Of a stretch of DNA of 64,000 nucleotides, positions 12,085 through 23,100 are shown in pieces. A program made the translations under genes and the position numbers. This DNA comes from Progne subis subis (lineage: Eukaryota > Chordata > Aves > Passeriformes > Hirundinidae): positions 83,192 through 147,191 of the forward strand of contig JAKJHU010000567.1 of assembly GCA_022316685.1 (NCBI GenBank), read 5' to 3'. The number at the start of each line of letters is the position of its first letter. Positions within the stretch are counted from its first letter, which is position 1. The notes under the pieces are model-generated. The model saw nothing but the letters and a program-made list of their open reading frames with translations, made no database searches and had not been told where the DNA came from.

Positions 12085-12522
12085 GTATAATGTTAGTTTT
12101 CCTTTTCACACAGAATCAGATTCCAGTCATTTATAGTGCGTTAGCTGGCAAAGAAATGTCCCTAGCTCACAGTAAGGCAGAGTTGTTGTGGGAGAAATTG
12201 TTACATACATGATCTTTGTTGCACTACACTATATTGTAAATTTAAGTGAGTGCTCTAGACTTGTTACAAAGAACTCTGAAAAAAAGATCTTGTACACAAG
12301 AATGTGTTCTGACACAATCAATACACGCAATTACTCCTTTTCATCACTAGAACAGTGATGTCTGTTGTTTCATATATATCATGACTTCATTATAGGATTT
12401 TCCTTTTTCTTTCCCAAGAATCTATTACTGTTTTACAGTACGGGTGCTCAAGTGCAGTTTAAATCATGTTTCTTCTAGAAATTGTCTACACATATGGTGA
12501 TGTTGTTTTTCCATCGGCTTAG

Positions 12523-12604
12523 AAAAATTACTACGTCTTCCTATTTTGAAGACGGAGATGCCTTTGGTGCTTTCAGTGATGACAGTATGATTGAAGCAAC
12601 ATAG
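12523..12604 (+). pseudogene. POLR3G: POLR3G pseudogene terminal coding exon
   Basis: After AG at 12521-12522 the exon starts K-N-Y-Y-V. After a net 2-base loss (frameshift near 12535) it reads S-Y-F-E-D-G-D-A-F-G-A-F-S-D-D-S-M-I-E-A-T, stopping at TAG 12602-12604. This mirrors the family C-terminus SYFEDGDDFGADSDDNMDEAT. The match is unmistakable, but the frame does not join to the exon start. Confidence 0.9.
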
Positions 12605-15240
12605 TAGCTGCTGTTTCTAGGTGTTAACACTGCTCAAGCCTTACACTATTTGAAGCAAAATTCTGGAGGTAGGCTGAGTATCAACAGATTTAATGCAGTT
12701 AGCTTAATGCTTTAGCTGTGTTGGTTGTAAGCAGGTTCTCCAAAAACACATTGGAGTTTAATTGTATTGTGCTGTAAAAGAGGACAGGGAATCCCTTTCT
12801 TTTCTTTTGCAAATTGTTTTGCAGATGTGCCTTTTTAAGGTCCTCTGCAATGCCTACTAATAGAGGAAGCTTTATGCCACTGTGTTTACTATGCAAAGGA
12901 AAAAAAAAAAGTATGTGTTTTACTTGAAATTGTATCTAAGCATTTGCACTAGTCAATTCTATACCTTAACAGTAAAGTCTTGAAACAATGAAATTTTTGA
13001 TAACGACTGTAAAAAAAGACATATGGCCTTTATGGACATGAGCTGCTTGGTGGCAGCTGACTCATCTGAAAAACTTTATGTAACTTCTAAGTTCAGATAA
13101 CTAAAAAATAATTGACAGCACTTTAATATAAACTCACTTGGAAGGACCTTAGTAATACAGATAAACGACAGTAATTAGTAAAGTCTAGTTAGAAGTAAAA
13201 AGTAAAGTTTAGTTTGAAGAAGACATTGCCTTTAGCATTTTGGTCTAAAGGAACACATTAAAATATGTTATATTACTTTCTTGAATTGGGATAAATAATA
13301 AACAAAGATCATTTGGCTTAGAAAGAATATATGGCAGAACTTAAGAAATTATGGAATTCTGGTTTACACCGGTGCCCTCAGTAGTGATGAAAAGCTGAAC
13401 CCTTTGCCTCAGTTTCTCTACCTCTTATGGCAATATTTTCTTACCTCAGAGCTCCTAAGTGAGCTGGCAGATGATAGCTGTCTATGTAATTGTTAATGTA
13501 CTTGTTTATTTTCCTACAGAACAAACTAGAGAGAAACAGACAATAAATCAATAAGAAATAAATCCCATAATATAGAAAAGGAATGTGGTGAAGTATTTTA
13601 ATGCATGATTTAATTAGAAAAATAAGAGAATGCCAAGCAAAAGAAAAAGCTGAATGTTTGGAAACATCATTTTTATTTGAGAACCAACAGCTGTAGCATT
13701 GAAAACTTATTACTGAGATTAGACACTTGAAGAACACTGTGACAGCACATTCTCTGTATCTTACTGTCTTTTTACAGTAAAAAATACTATTTTCTTTTCT
13801 TGTTACTACCCCTATTGATTAGGGGGTTTGGACTTTTTTTTGTTGGTTTGTTTTGAGATTTTCTTAAAAAAAGTATTTCCCTTCACTGGTGACTGGAAAA
13901 TAATTCTGCATTTTTCCGTGAACTTGTCTGCAGCAAGGATTCAGTCCTTAAGGTGCAATTTTCAAGTGTTCCAATAAAATACCTATTATATATAAAGGAA
14001 ATGAAACGAAAATGCTATGCAGGTCACACCTCAGAGCTTAACTGCTTTTATTTTGAAGTGTTGTTGATTACAATGTGTAATAAACATTCAGCTGCATTGC
14101 TCAGGAAATGTATTCTGCCAGTTAATTTCTTTTTTAACATCAAACACATCAGCAGTTGTTTCTTGAATGGGTGTGCCTGTTTCTTCTGTGTGATATACAA
14201 AACACAGAAGAATTGAATGAGTCAAGTATGGTGAAAATTAATTTTGCTTGCCATGACTGTAAATCCTTTTGCTAGCTGTTCTCCCTGTGCAAGGTGAATG
14301 CTGAGATTCCTTGCCCCCTATAAAAAGGAATGCAAATAGATAGCTTTTGTCAAAGATGTAACTACAAAGTTAACACTAGAAAAGAGTTATTGCATGAGTA
14401 ACAATTTGTTGACAAGTTGTGGCTTGCCTGAACAAGTACAATACCTTATTCTGCAGCACACAGTATTTCTTGAAGATCAATTCAATTTCCCCATTCATCA
14501 TTCTGCTAATGGGCAACTGCCTTCATACAGCACTGTTGGGAAATACTGCTCTGGTAGAAAATCTGGTACTTTTCTCTGTCCTCCAGAGGGAATTGCGAAG
14601 TCTTAGGCTGGACCCTCCAGGATTAGTTTAGCTATGGCAAATCAGGCCATCAATTAGGTACTGCAAGGACACAGATCAGTGCCAAGGCACTTCTGAAAAG
14701 CAATGAGATTGTTCTCTTCCAGAGGTGTAATGCTTATACCTCTTTTCAGAAGCTGATTTTCTGATTGCTTGGAATTTATTGCAAGACCATTAATGTCAAT
14801 AAGACTTACGAATGTTCTTTGGTTTTCAGCAAACTTCAAATTTGGACAGGCATATATTCAAATCCTAATTTATAGCACAGAAGTAAAGTATTACTTTCAG
14901 TGTCATCGCACCATCTTAAGAACTTCACTGACCCCTCCGTTAGCTGTTCATAACTAAGTTATAACTAACTAGTTCTCTGAAATTTATGCAGAAAAGCTTG
15001 AAATTTACAAGGCATTAACAGAATAAAACATAAAGGCTGCATTTATGGCATGCTACATATGAATGTTATATGCAGCTACTGCCAACAAAGTACTTGCCGG
15101 CCAAGGATTTTTATTGTAGATTATACATAAAAATTGGCATAGACAAATACAAGTAGTGGCCTGCTGTAATAAAACATGTGAAGTGTGTAGAACTAAAAAT
15201 AAATTAGATGCACCATTTTCATTGCAGTCTAAAATAAAAA
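12605..15240. other. Convergent intergenic region between POLR3G relic and LYSMD3
   Basis: AT-rich DNA after the pseudogene stop. It would contain the former POLR3G 3' UTR and the far end of the LYSMD3 transcript. The small open frames on both strands have no recognisable homology. No repeat family was identified. Confidence 0.5.
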
Positions 15241-18200
15241 CTTTATTTTACATATATAACTTAAATTCTTCTAAAAGCAGAGGAGCAGAAGTATTTAAAA
15301 TAAGACTTGCATCCTCACTCAGAATTTCACAGTTGTATTTTCAGCCCTTATAAAAATTATAAAGACTATATGTGAGAACTTACTCCAAAGCATATCAGAC
15401 TTAAAACATTTAGATTTTATATGATCCAACCATGTAATATGCACTTAAATTTAAAACCCATTTCCTGAACAACATAGTGCAATTATTCCAAAAGGTTATT
15501 TACAACCCAATTATTCCACATTTGTGGAGCGTTTGGCTCTTTCATTGTATACTTTTGGGGTTTCTTTTGTTTATTTGTCTTTTGTTTTGTTTGTTTGTTT
15601 AAGAAGTCAGTTTCTAAAAGACTAACTTCACAGATTTTAAGCTGAATCAGATTTAAGTTCCTCACAGAGCAGTTACCCTGTTTATTCAGGGCTGACACGT
15701 AGTGACCAATCACCAGTTGTATGGTACTTTGGAAAAAAGTTGTAAAGATCCCCACATTCTGCAGAAAGCCAAGCCAGCTAATGGTTGTACATTACCAGGA
15801 TCAGGAGTCTTGAAAAGAGATCTACTGAGATCTACGGAATCTTCAATAAAGTTAACTCTAATTAAAATTGTACTGTGTGAAATAAGCTACAGAATACATA
15901 TATAAAAACATGCCAGGCTCTTGGTTAGAATGGAATATAGTCCAATGAAACAGCTGTCCCTTTGTGTTTTTCCAAAGACTGCTTATCAATAACTAAGGTA
16001 AATGAAGGCACATCACCCTTAACTCAGTGCCAGTAAGCCACAGGTCTTTGACATTTTAAAAGCCCAAAGTCTAGGACACACTAGAGGACTCTTCATCTGT
16101 ACCACCACAGACCTCTGTATCCATACATCAGCAGGCCAGAGACCTTCCTGGCCTAGTCAAACTACAACCGCAGTTAACTCCACTTCCGCACCAACAGCAA
16201 TTTAGTAACCACCAGTTCAGGTATGTGCTGTAAATTGAGCTTATGCTGCATCACGACAATAGCTAATTGAATGTTCTTTGATGAATCCATAAGAAATGGA
16301 AGGATAAAGTATTAGAACGGGTGAGTTTCGGCAACAGAATGATGGGAAAAGAAGCAAAACAATAAAAAGGCTTGCAGCAAAAAAAAAAAAAAGATGCATT
16401 ATATACCAAGTTTCATCCTATATAGAAAACATTTATTTTTATATGCCAAAGCTTTCTTGTCTGAGTGAGTCACCTTTGAAAGTTTTAACCATGAGAGCAA
16501 TATCACTTTAGCCACCATAAATTATTTTGTGTAACATTTTTTCATATAGCATTAGAACTGCTACCTCAGTGTTTATGCTTGTTTTACTGGTATATCCTCT
16601 TATTTGAAAAGATCTTTGAAAACAAGTGTTAATGCAAACCATCAAGTTCATGCTGTTTGTAATCCCTTTTCTAGTGTGGAGACTGAGTAGGCTCACTCTG
16701 TCCAAAGATGCTCCTTTAATCAAAAGGTTCATCAGTCACAGATCACAGTTCAGGTACCTAACTGTACACCATTTTCCGTCAAGCTTTGGCCTGTCTCAAT
16801 TTCAATACAATACAAGTTAGCCAATTCTTGTTTGTACACTTGGCATGCCAGTGAAGACTATCTGCCTCACTTCTTGGAGCAAGAGGTGCCCCAAAAATAG
16901 ACGGGGCCTGTCATTATCTCAGAATCTGACAAAGCATCTTGGAATACCTCAACAGTTAGAACACATTCACTGTGCCAGATTTTTTATACTGTATATATAC
17001 TTAGTCAAGACATTCATTGGAAAGATTGCAATAGTAGTTTAAAGGATACTGGTTTTCCACTTCTCTCTTTTTAGGTCCTAATCAAGTTTGTTATTTCGGG
17101 GTTTGGTAATAAATGCTGTTTTGAACAGGGCAGTGGAATTCTTGCTCCACAAGGCTAATATAACCAAAAGAATTACAGGCACCCTCTCAATTTTTATTTA
17201 AAAGTATTCTGAGTACACAAGTACCTCCTTTCTGTATGAAGAGTCCAGAGGTGTGGGTTTTTTTATCTTGCAGAATTTTCAGCTGGGGAAGAAAGAGGGG
17301 GGGAAACCAAAGCTGATCATGAAACCCCAAAAGAAACATTCAAGAGCAGAGTGGTTAATGAATACACTGACATGTAAAGAACAAGCCTGAAGCTGCAAGT
17401 TTTTTATTCTGCTGCAATTTGCTAGCAGGCATTAAATATCATTTGAAGTTTTCTAGGACATTTCAGGAAAAAGTTAAGTGCTTGAGGTTCATGAGCACAA
17501 GACCAATATTAGCATGCTCAGTACCCACATGACTGCTGTCTGAAGAATCAGTTGGTCCTGAACTGAGATGAACAGAAGGGGGGAAAAAAAATAAATCTGT
17601 TAGCAGGAAAATAAGGACTACCGGGGCAGTTACAGCAAGATGCCACACTTCTGCTCTTCTTTCATACTACACACAGGTGACCAGATGAGAATGCAGTCCA
17701 GTCAGTTTTCAGCAGGATAACAAGGAAGAATGTAAAGTTTCAGGAAGACTCCTAACTGGACTGTGTTGAGGCACAGAGTCACACAGAGAAAATTATCCTA
17801 GTGCCTATACTGAAAAGTACTAAAGAATTGGTTAATCATAGGCACAAGATATCAAGATTCCAGTTTAAGTATTTGCTACTGCCTCTGTAATAGTCAGTTG
17901 TAAAAAAGAACATAGTGGAATGATTGAGTTTTAAAAAAAATCTTACTCTGTAAGAAGGATAAAATTATGAGAACACCACTTTAATTTACAACTGTAAACC
18001 TGATATTAAAATACCAAGTGTACTATGAATTGTATAAATACTTTCAGATGTTTAAAAAAGGTAGATATCCCCATATGCCCATTTCTGGGCTGAAAAACAC
18101 ACTCACAGTGACACTCCTTGTGTATTAGTTTGAACTACATTTTTTCACCTCATCATTAATTAAGAAACATGCCTATCAAAATCAAAAAAAGTGCAAAACT

Positions 18201-18440
18201 TCAGAGATGACTTCATACCTTAATTTACACCCCAATATTGCAAATTCTTCTCTGAGGCATATTCAGAGATCATGTGATCCCCAGAAATATCCTTGTAGTG
18301 GAACACTGCCCTTAAAGGCAAGTCACACATCAGTACACTTTTTCTCTGCATTCCAAGTGCATTTTGCATTCTGTGGATTCTCCTTTACCTAAGGTTATGT
18401 TATGTATCTACAAACAACAGTTGTCTAGAGTCTTCCATTA
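15240..18440 (-). other. LYSMD3: Putative LYSMD3 3' UTR
   Basis: Downstream (leftward) of the LYSMD3 stop there is a long AT-rich stretch with several minus-strand AATAAA signals, seen as tttatt on the plus strand at about 17401, 16433 and 15242. Mammalian LYSMD3 also has a long 3' UTR. Which signal is used cannot be told from sequence, so the left border is a guess. Confidence 0.4.
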
Positions 18441-19049
18441 TTAATGCTGAAGGTCTCCTTGATTATCAACCTTCATAATATTTGTTGGATTTATTCCATT
18501 TTCTATTTCTTTCTGATGTGATACTGCTGTGACAAACAAATGGGAAGATTCCATTGGAGAATGGTGACTGACATCTGCTTTCACTAGAACTTCGTAATAC
18601 AGGAGATAAAAAACTGGAGTTACTATGCCAATGATCAACATAATCACTACTGCTGTCCACCATCCTATACCCCAGTCTGCTCCGTAGTAAGGATCCTTGC
18701 ATTTTTTAGTTTTACCATCAGTTTCAAAACAGATCTGTTGGGCTGCTAAAGCAGAAACAACTTCATTCAGATTCTCTCTCTTTGTATCATTACACTTCAC
18801 TATTTCTTCTATATCTCGATCGACTTCTTTTAAGAAGTTGCCAGCAGTCTCATTAGCAGAGAATTTATCACAAAGAGATGTTTCCTGTACTTCTGGGGAA
18901 CACAGAGAAGGCCGAAGAGCAGGTCTTCCTTTTGGAGATATGTGGGTTTCAGTCAATACACTGAACTTTTTCACTGGAATTTTGACAGACCTCAGGGCAA
19001 AAAAATCTTGATCGTTGATAAGATTGTTAACTCTCTTGATATCTGCAAC
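18441..19049 (-). CDS. LYSMD3: LYSMD3 coding exon 2 (last coding exon)
   Basis: Encodes residues 92-293, beginning [10 protein letters not shown] right after a minus-strand TTTTTAG acceptor at 19050. It carries the rest of the LysM module, the conserved juxtamembrane block and the single membrane span. The tail after the span keeps VSHH and the ENGI motif, then diverges and ends sooner than in human. Confidence 0.96.
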   Translation of the reverse strand, partial: VADIKRVNNLINDQDFFALRSVKIPVKKFSVLTETHISPKGRPALRPSLCSPEVQETSLCDKFSANETAGNFLKEVDRDIEEIVKCNDTKRENLNEVVSALAAQQICFETDGKTKKCKDPYYGADWGIGWWTAVVIMLIIGIVTPVFYLLYYEVLVKADVSHHSPMESSHLFVTAVSHQKEIENGINPTNIMKVDNQGDLQH

Positions 19050-20945
19050 CTAAAAATGAAAACAACAGCTAAAACATCATACTCTGTTGAACCAAAACTC
19101 TCTTAATAGTACTACACCCTTAAGAAATACAAGTCTTTTGTAAGGAAACCAAGATAAGGCCTTTGTTTTCGGCCTACCCAGGCTGGTTCTCCTTTTCCTT
19201 ATTCTTGCTCAAAATGAATATAATTTTGCTCAAATTAAGTTCAGATTTTAAATCGAAGTCTAAGGCAAGGCCTTTGTTTTTTATTACTATTACTTTTTTT
19301 TTTTCAACTGATACCCATTCATACAGTATGAAATCAGAAGAGGTTAAAGACCAAATCTAAACAACTTTACAGCAAGAAGGAAATTAATTATGATGCAAAA
19401 ATGCCCTCACTTCAGATAAGAAGACTGAAAGTCAATTCACTCTATATATTTACTTATATATATGTTCAGCTATCAATTGGCAACTGTCTCTGTGAAATTA
19501 ATGAGACTTCATCTCACTTTACTTTTAAGTTTTCAAATTATGTAAATTACTATTAATTTATAATTCAGTGAAAACCTTCTGAGGTAGGAGTTATTACAAA
19601 ATATGAGTTTGCAATTCATCCAGCCATTGGCGTATTTTTTTGCTGCTTCTGGGGGCTAAGGCAGAAAACAAGTGAAACTTTTAAACTGCCATCTACCTTA
19701 CCCAAATCAGCTCTTCCTTTTATCTATTCTTGCTCAAAATTAATCTCCTTTCACTTGCATCAAGTTCAGATTTTAAGTATAATGTGAAACACTCTGCAGG
19801 GATTTAAGTGCCCTGGGATAATCACTGGCTTCATTTTCAGATGGTAACTCCCTCACTATAGAAGGTAGTAGGTTCTGAAGCCAAGACTTGGTTAATGAGG
19901 CTAAGGTCTGTCATGATTAGGAAATAGTTATGTCAAGACTTCAATATCTAACTTCACAATGGGAGGCCCCCAATTCTATTTCTGCGTGAAGAATTAGATG
20001 ACAGCATATTCTGGATACACAGATTTTGAACTTGACCTCATGGCACCAGTGTACTTAGCAGTCAGTCCCACAAACACACACAGTTGAGCTGTTAAAACTG
20101 GAAACATCTATCAAGACCAATGCCACTGCCTTAATAGTACTGGCAGCAAAAATTACTGGGTAGGCATGACATTGACCAGACTAATGCAAGAACTGAGCTA
20201 GAAGTAGTGAGCACAAAGAAGGGTGCACAGGGGTGGAAAGTTCCCAAAAGTACAGCATGCTCATGCTTAAAATACTAGGGCAATTTAGCAGAATTCAAAG
20301 GAAAAATACGGAGGATTTTTTTCCCCCTACTTTGATGAAATTAGGGCTCCACACGAACCCTTAAGAGGGTGTTCACCAACGCCCTCGTCACCCAGCCCAA
20401 AAGCGAAGATGGCTCCAGATGTACCGACCTGGAGCACAGCTTTGAATGTAACACGTATTCTGAGAGAGTCTCACAACCAAAACTATGCACTTGTTTCTCA
20501 CACTTACATTAATTTTAAGGGGAAAAGCCCACGGAGGCGGAACCCTGCGCTGTAACACAGGCAATGTGACGTCATTTTCCACTTTTGAGAACGCGGCGTT
20601 TCCCACGCGCTGCTTCCGCAAGCAGCCGGCCCGGAACCGGCGCCGCGGGGCCCGCGCCGCGCTGGCACTTACCGAACAGCAGAACTGCAGCGCGATCGCG
20701 TTCAGCGTGTCCCCTTCCCGGATGTCCTTCGTCAGCAGAACGATATCATCCAGCCTGTCCCTCGACGCGCTCCGCCGGACCTTCTCCCTGCCCCGCGGCC
20801 GCAGTTCCGACACCTCGCCCTCCTCCTCTGGCCCCTCGCTCTCCGCGCTCACGAAGGGGTACAGGTGACCGCCGGTGAGCGGCTGCGCCACGGCGGGCGG
20901 CTGCGGCCCGCTGCCGGCGCCTCTGCCTGCGCCTCTGCCGGCCAT
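18441..20945 (-). CDS. LYSMD3: LYSMD3, LysM domain-containing protein 3 (two coding exons)
   Basis: Join of complement 20673-20945 and 18441-19049: 882 bases, 293 aa plus stop, against about 306 aa in human. The start M-A-G-R at 20945 matches the family; an in-frame upstream ATG at 21053 lies in the CpG island and is less likely. Residues 1-50 form a Gly/Arg- then Glu-rich cytosolic region. The sequence [13 protein letters not shown] precedes a LysM module at about 70-114 ([20 protein letters not shown]... RVNNL). Then come [10 protein letters not shown] and [12 protein letters not shown], then [10 protein letters not shown] and one membrane span at about 221-244 ([20 protein letters not shown]). 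The family is a single-pass membrane protein reported at the Golgi and plasma membrane, with glycan (chitin) binding reported for the LysM. The intron is phase 0 with GT-AG borders. Frames are clean throughout. Confidence 0.96.
19050..20672 (-). other. LYSMD3: LYSMD3 intron
   Basis: A 1.6-kb phase-0 intron with canonical borders. It is AT-rich apart from the edge of the CpG island at its 5' end. It holds two similar phrases about 540 bases apart (19199-19250 and 19730-19776: cttattcttgctcaaaat / ctattcttgctcaaaatt, each followed by aagttcagattttaa), suggesting an old internal duplication. No other gene is seen. Confidence 0.7.
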
Positions 20946-21500
20946 ACTCCGCGGGCGGCTCTGTGGAACGCACCGCAGGCGTGGCGTCCTCCACGGAGAG
21001 CCCCAGCCGGCCCCTCCTACTCGCCCACGCCCAGCTCCCTCCCGACGCAGCAACCGCCGGCCACGCCGCCGCGGGGAGGTGAGAGCAGCGCAGTGCCCCG
21101 CCCTGCTCTGCCCGGCCGGGCCCGCCGCCCCGCTCCGCCCCGGGCCGCGTCTCTACTTGTACCCGCTCCGCATGGGTCCCGCCGCGATGGCGGCCGTGCC
21201 GCCACGTCCGCAGCGCCGCCACGCCCAGGCGGCGGCCGCGCGCAGCCCCGAGGGCGGAGGTGGCGGGAGGCGGCCCCGGGGCTCGGCCGTGGGGAATCCT
21301 GGCACCGACCCGCTCCCGACCGCTCTGGCACTGCCCGGTATTCCTCCGTCCTGCGCCGCTGCGCCGCGGCCCAGAGTGCGCTGTGTCTGAGCCGCTCGGC
21401 GTTGGAGGCCGAAGCGCGGGGCCGGCGCTGCCGGGCGAGAAAGTGCTTCACCCCCGCCTTTCTCCCGAGCCGTCCGTGTGCTCTTGCTGGTCCTCCTGGA
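20520..21500 (-). promoter_or_regulatory. LYSMD3: CpG-island promoter of LYSMD3
   Basis: About 1 kb of dense CpG and high G+C in an otherwise AT-rich window. It covers LYSMD3 exon 1 and extends about 550 bases upstream, with no clear TATA box. The long open frames on both strands here follow from high G+C and are not genes. A plus-strand donor-like GAG/GTGAGA near 21078 could belong to an antisense transcript, but nothing else supports one. Confidence 0.85.
20673..20945 (-). CDS. LYSMD3: LYSMD3 coding exon 1
   Basis: Encodes residues 1-91, from M-A-G-R to ...ALQFCCS, the first half of the LysM module. The donor GTAAGT lies on the minus strand just left of 20673. The N-terminus is unusually rich in Gly and Arg ([11 protein letters not shown]) where mammals have a different, less repetitive sequence. 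The exon sits entirely within the CpG island. Confidence 0.95.
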
Positions 21501-21956
21501 GAAACGGAGTCTGCTCAGATAAACTAAGTTGCTGTGTGTTTGGATCAGCGAGAGTGTTATTCTGAGACGTTTTGCCTAGCGTTCGCAGCTGCTCTCCACG
21601 TTCTGTATCTTAGTCCCGCCTGGCTCTTACCACCTTGCTGCACACTCAGAAGCTGCCAGGCAGTTTCTTTATATTACCTTCACACCGGTCCCCTCAGGAC
21701 TAGTGATGCAGAGGTACAGAACTACAGCCCGCGCTGATCATTCTCACAAGAGAGGTACCACAAATTAAACCCTGTAGATATTTCAACTTTTGTTCCTTCC
21801 CTAGTAGAATCGTTTTCACTCAGCAGCTTTTGGGGTGCTGAGGCAAAAGGCGGATATCCTTTCTCCTGACACAGCCTTTGGGGGATGTTTTGGATTACAG
21901 CGGGAGCAAGAACAGTATCCTTAAAAAACCTTGACCGCTCTAAGGCTAAATATTTT

Positions 21957-21976
21957 GGGGGGGGGGGGGGGGGGGG
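21957..21976 (+). repeat. Poly(G) tract, G20
   Basis: Uninterrupted run of 20 G about 1 kb from the LYSMD3 start, an unusual homopolymer that can form quadruplex DNA and is prone to length error. Confidence 0.95.
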
Positions 21977-22349
21977 AAGTTGAAGATGAATGTGTTTGTA
22001 GGTCTGGTTCCTAAACAGATTAATCTTAAGGTAATTTTAAATTAGGGTGGCATTTTTCCATTTGTTTTTGAGCCTTGCTATACAATGTTTCCAGACTTTC
22101 CTAAACAACCAAAGTGGTTACAAATGTGCTTGACATTAAAAAAGAAAAGTTTGTTTTTTTTTCTTTTTAATGGCTTTACTTTTGAAAACTAGATGACTTG
22201 AGCCTGAAGACATAAAAAAAAGAGCTAACAATTCTGTTGCCCTATGAAGTGTCACATCCACGCCTACAGAAGCTTTATTGAAGCCTCATTTCCAGTTACT
22301 GTAAAACAAACTGTGAAGGTATATTGCATTCTTGTGCCTCAGCCTATTT

Positions 22350-22452
22350 TTATATATATATATGTGTGTGTGTGTGCATATATACATGTATGTGTATATA
22401 TATACACACGTGTATGCATGTGTATATATATATATCACACACATACATATAT
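22350..22452. repeat. TA/TG/CA mixed microsatellite
   Basis: Alternating (TA)n, (TG)n and (CA)n runs with interruptions. The purine-pyrimidine alternation could adopt Z-DNA or cruciform forms. The open frame across it is an artefact of the repeat. Confidence 0.95.
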
Positions 22453-22809
22453 TTATCTGTATCTACCTTAAAATAGTATTCCATATGGATCAGTTAAAAT
22501 AAAGGTATTCCCAAGATTGTCTAGGTACTCCCTAGCCAAATGGCATCAACAAGAGCAGTACATTTCTCTCAAGAGCATGGAGGTTTGCCTGAAAGAATAG
22601 AAATATTCTCAAGTACAGAAGTCAGCACAAAATGACAAGCTGGCCATTTCATGCAGGTCTGATCACTGTCCTTTGTGAAGAAGCATGGAATAGTACTAGC
22701 ATTTAGCTGTGATTCCATTCCTGCAGGAATTTTGGCCTACTTTGTTGATGCTAATTTTCAGGCTTCCTTATTCTGCATTTGTTAAAATAGCCCAGTGTCA
22801 CTAGAGGAC

Positions 22810-23100
22810 ACCAAAAAAATAATACACAGCCAAGTTCAGGGCAAAAAGAATGGAAGTTTATTTACTTGACCTCGCTTATGTAGTTTCTGGACAATGACCA
22901 GGGATTGGAGAATAATTGGCTGCCACCTCTCCACCCCACTGGCCAGACTAGCAGTCCATCAATTGTCCCACCTCAGAGATGAATGTGAAAACAATCACTT
23001 TGTTTATATTACAATTCATGGGAAGCTCCACTACAAATATGTAAACAAATCAGAAGGCTAAAACTTAAGGTAACAGCCCAGTGGATACCTACCGTAGTTA
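22810..23100 (-). mobile_element. Possible LTR fragment
   Basis: A block differing in composition from its surroundings, with a minus-strand polyadenylation signal (tttatt at about 22858) and an LTR-like layout. There is no TATA box, border or target duplication that I can define. It may equally be unique sequence. Confidence 0.3.

Larger units (their letters stand above)
1585..12604 (+). pseudogene. POLR3G: POLR3G unitary pseudogene (RNA polymerase III subunit RPC7-like)
   Basis: Six exon relics, 1585-1715, 6058-6117, 6867-6916, 11055-11125, 11952-12084 and 12523-12604, match successive parts of vertebrate POLR3G in order. POLR3G is the RPC7-alpha subunit of the Pol III subcomplex that also contains RPC3 and RPC6, and it helps Pol III initiate at tRNA and other small-RNA genes. 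AG acceptors and GT donors remain at the expected places, so this is not a retrocopy. The frame is broken repeatedly: TAG 1625-1627, TGA 6090-6092, TAA 11112-11114, TGA 12027-12029, TAA 12037-12039, and a net 2-base loss near 12535. The exon with the start codon was not found securely and may lie left of the window. LYSMD3 follows in the opposite orientation, as in other vertebrates, so this is the orthologous locus. The paralogue POLR3GL could supply RPC7, but it is not in this window. Identification rests on remembered family sequence, not on a search. Confidence 0.88.

Noticed and set aside
21060..21090. GAG/GTGAGA as a possible ADGRV1 first-exon donor in the LYSMD3 CpG island
   Set aside because: The frame joined to exon 2 has no ATG, and the exon at 34919-34940 gives a far better match to the known N-terminus. 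A noncoding exon here remains possible but unsupported.
20388..21565. Several long overlapping open frames on both strands around the CpG island
   Set aside because: High G+C removes stop codons in all frames. Only the LYSMD3 frame on the minus strand has family similarity and proper splice sites.
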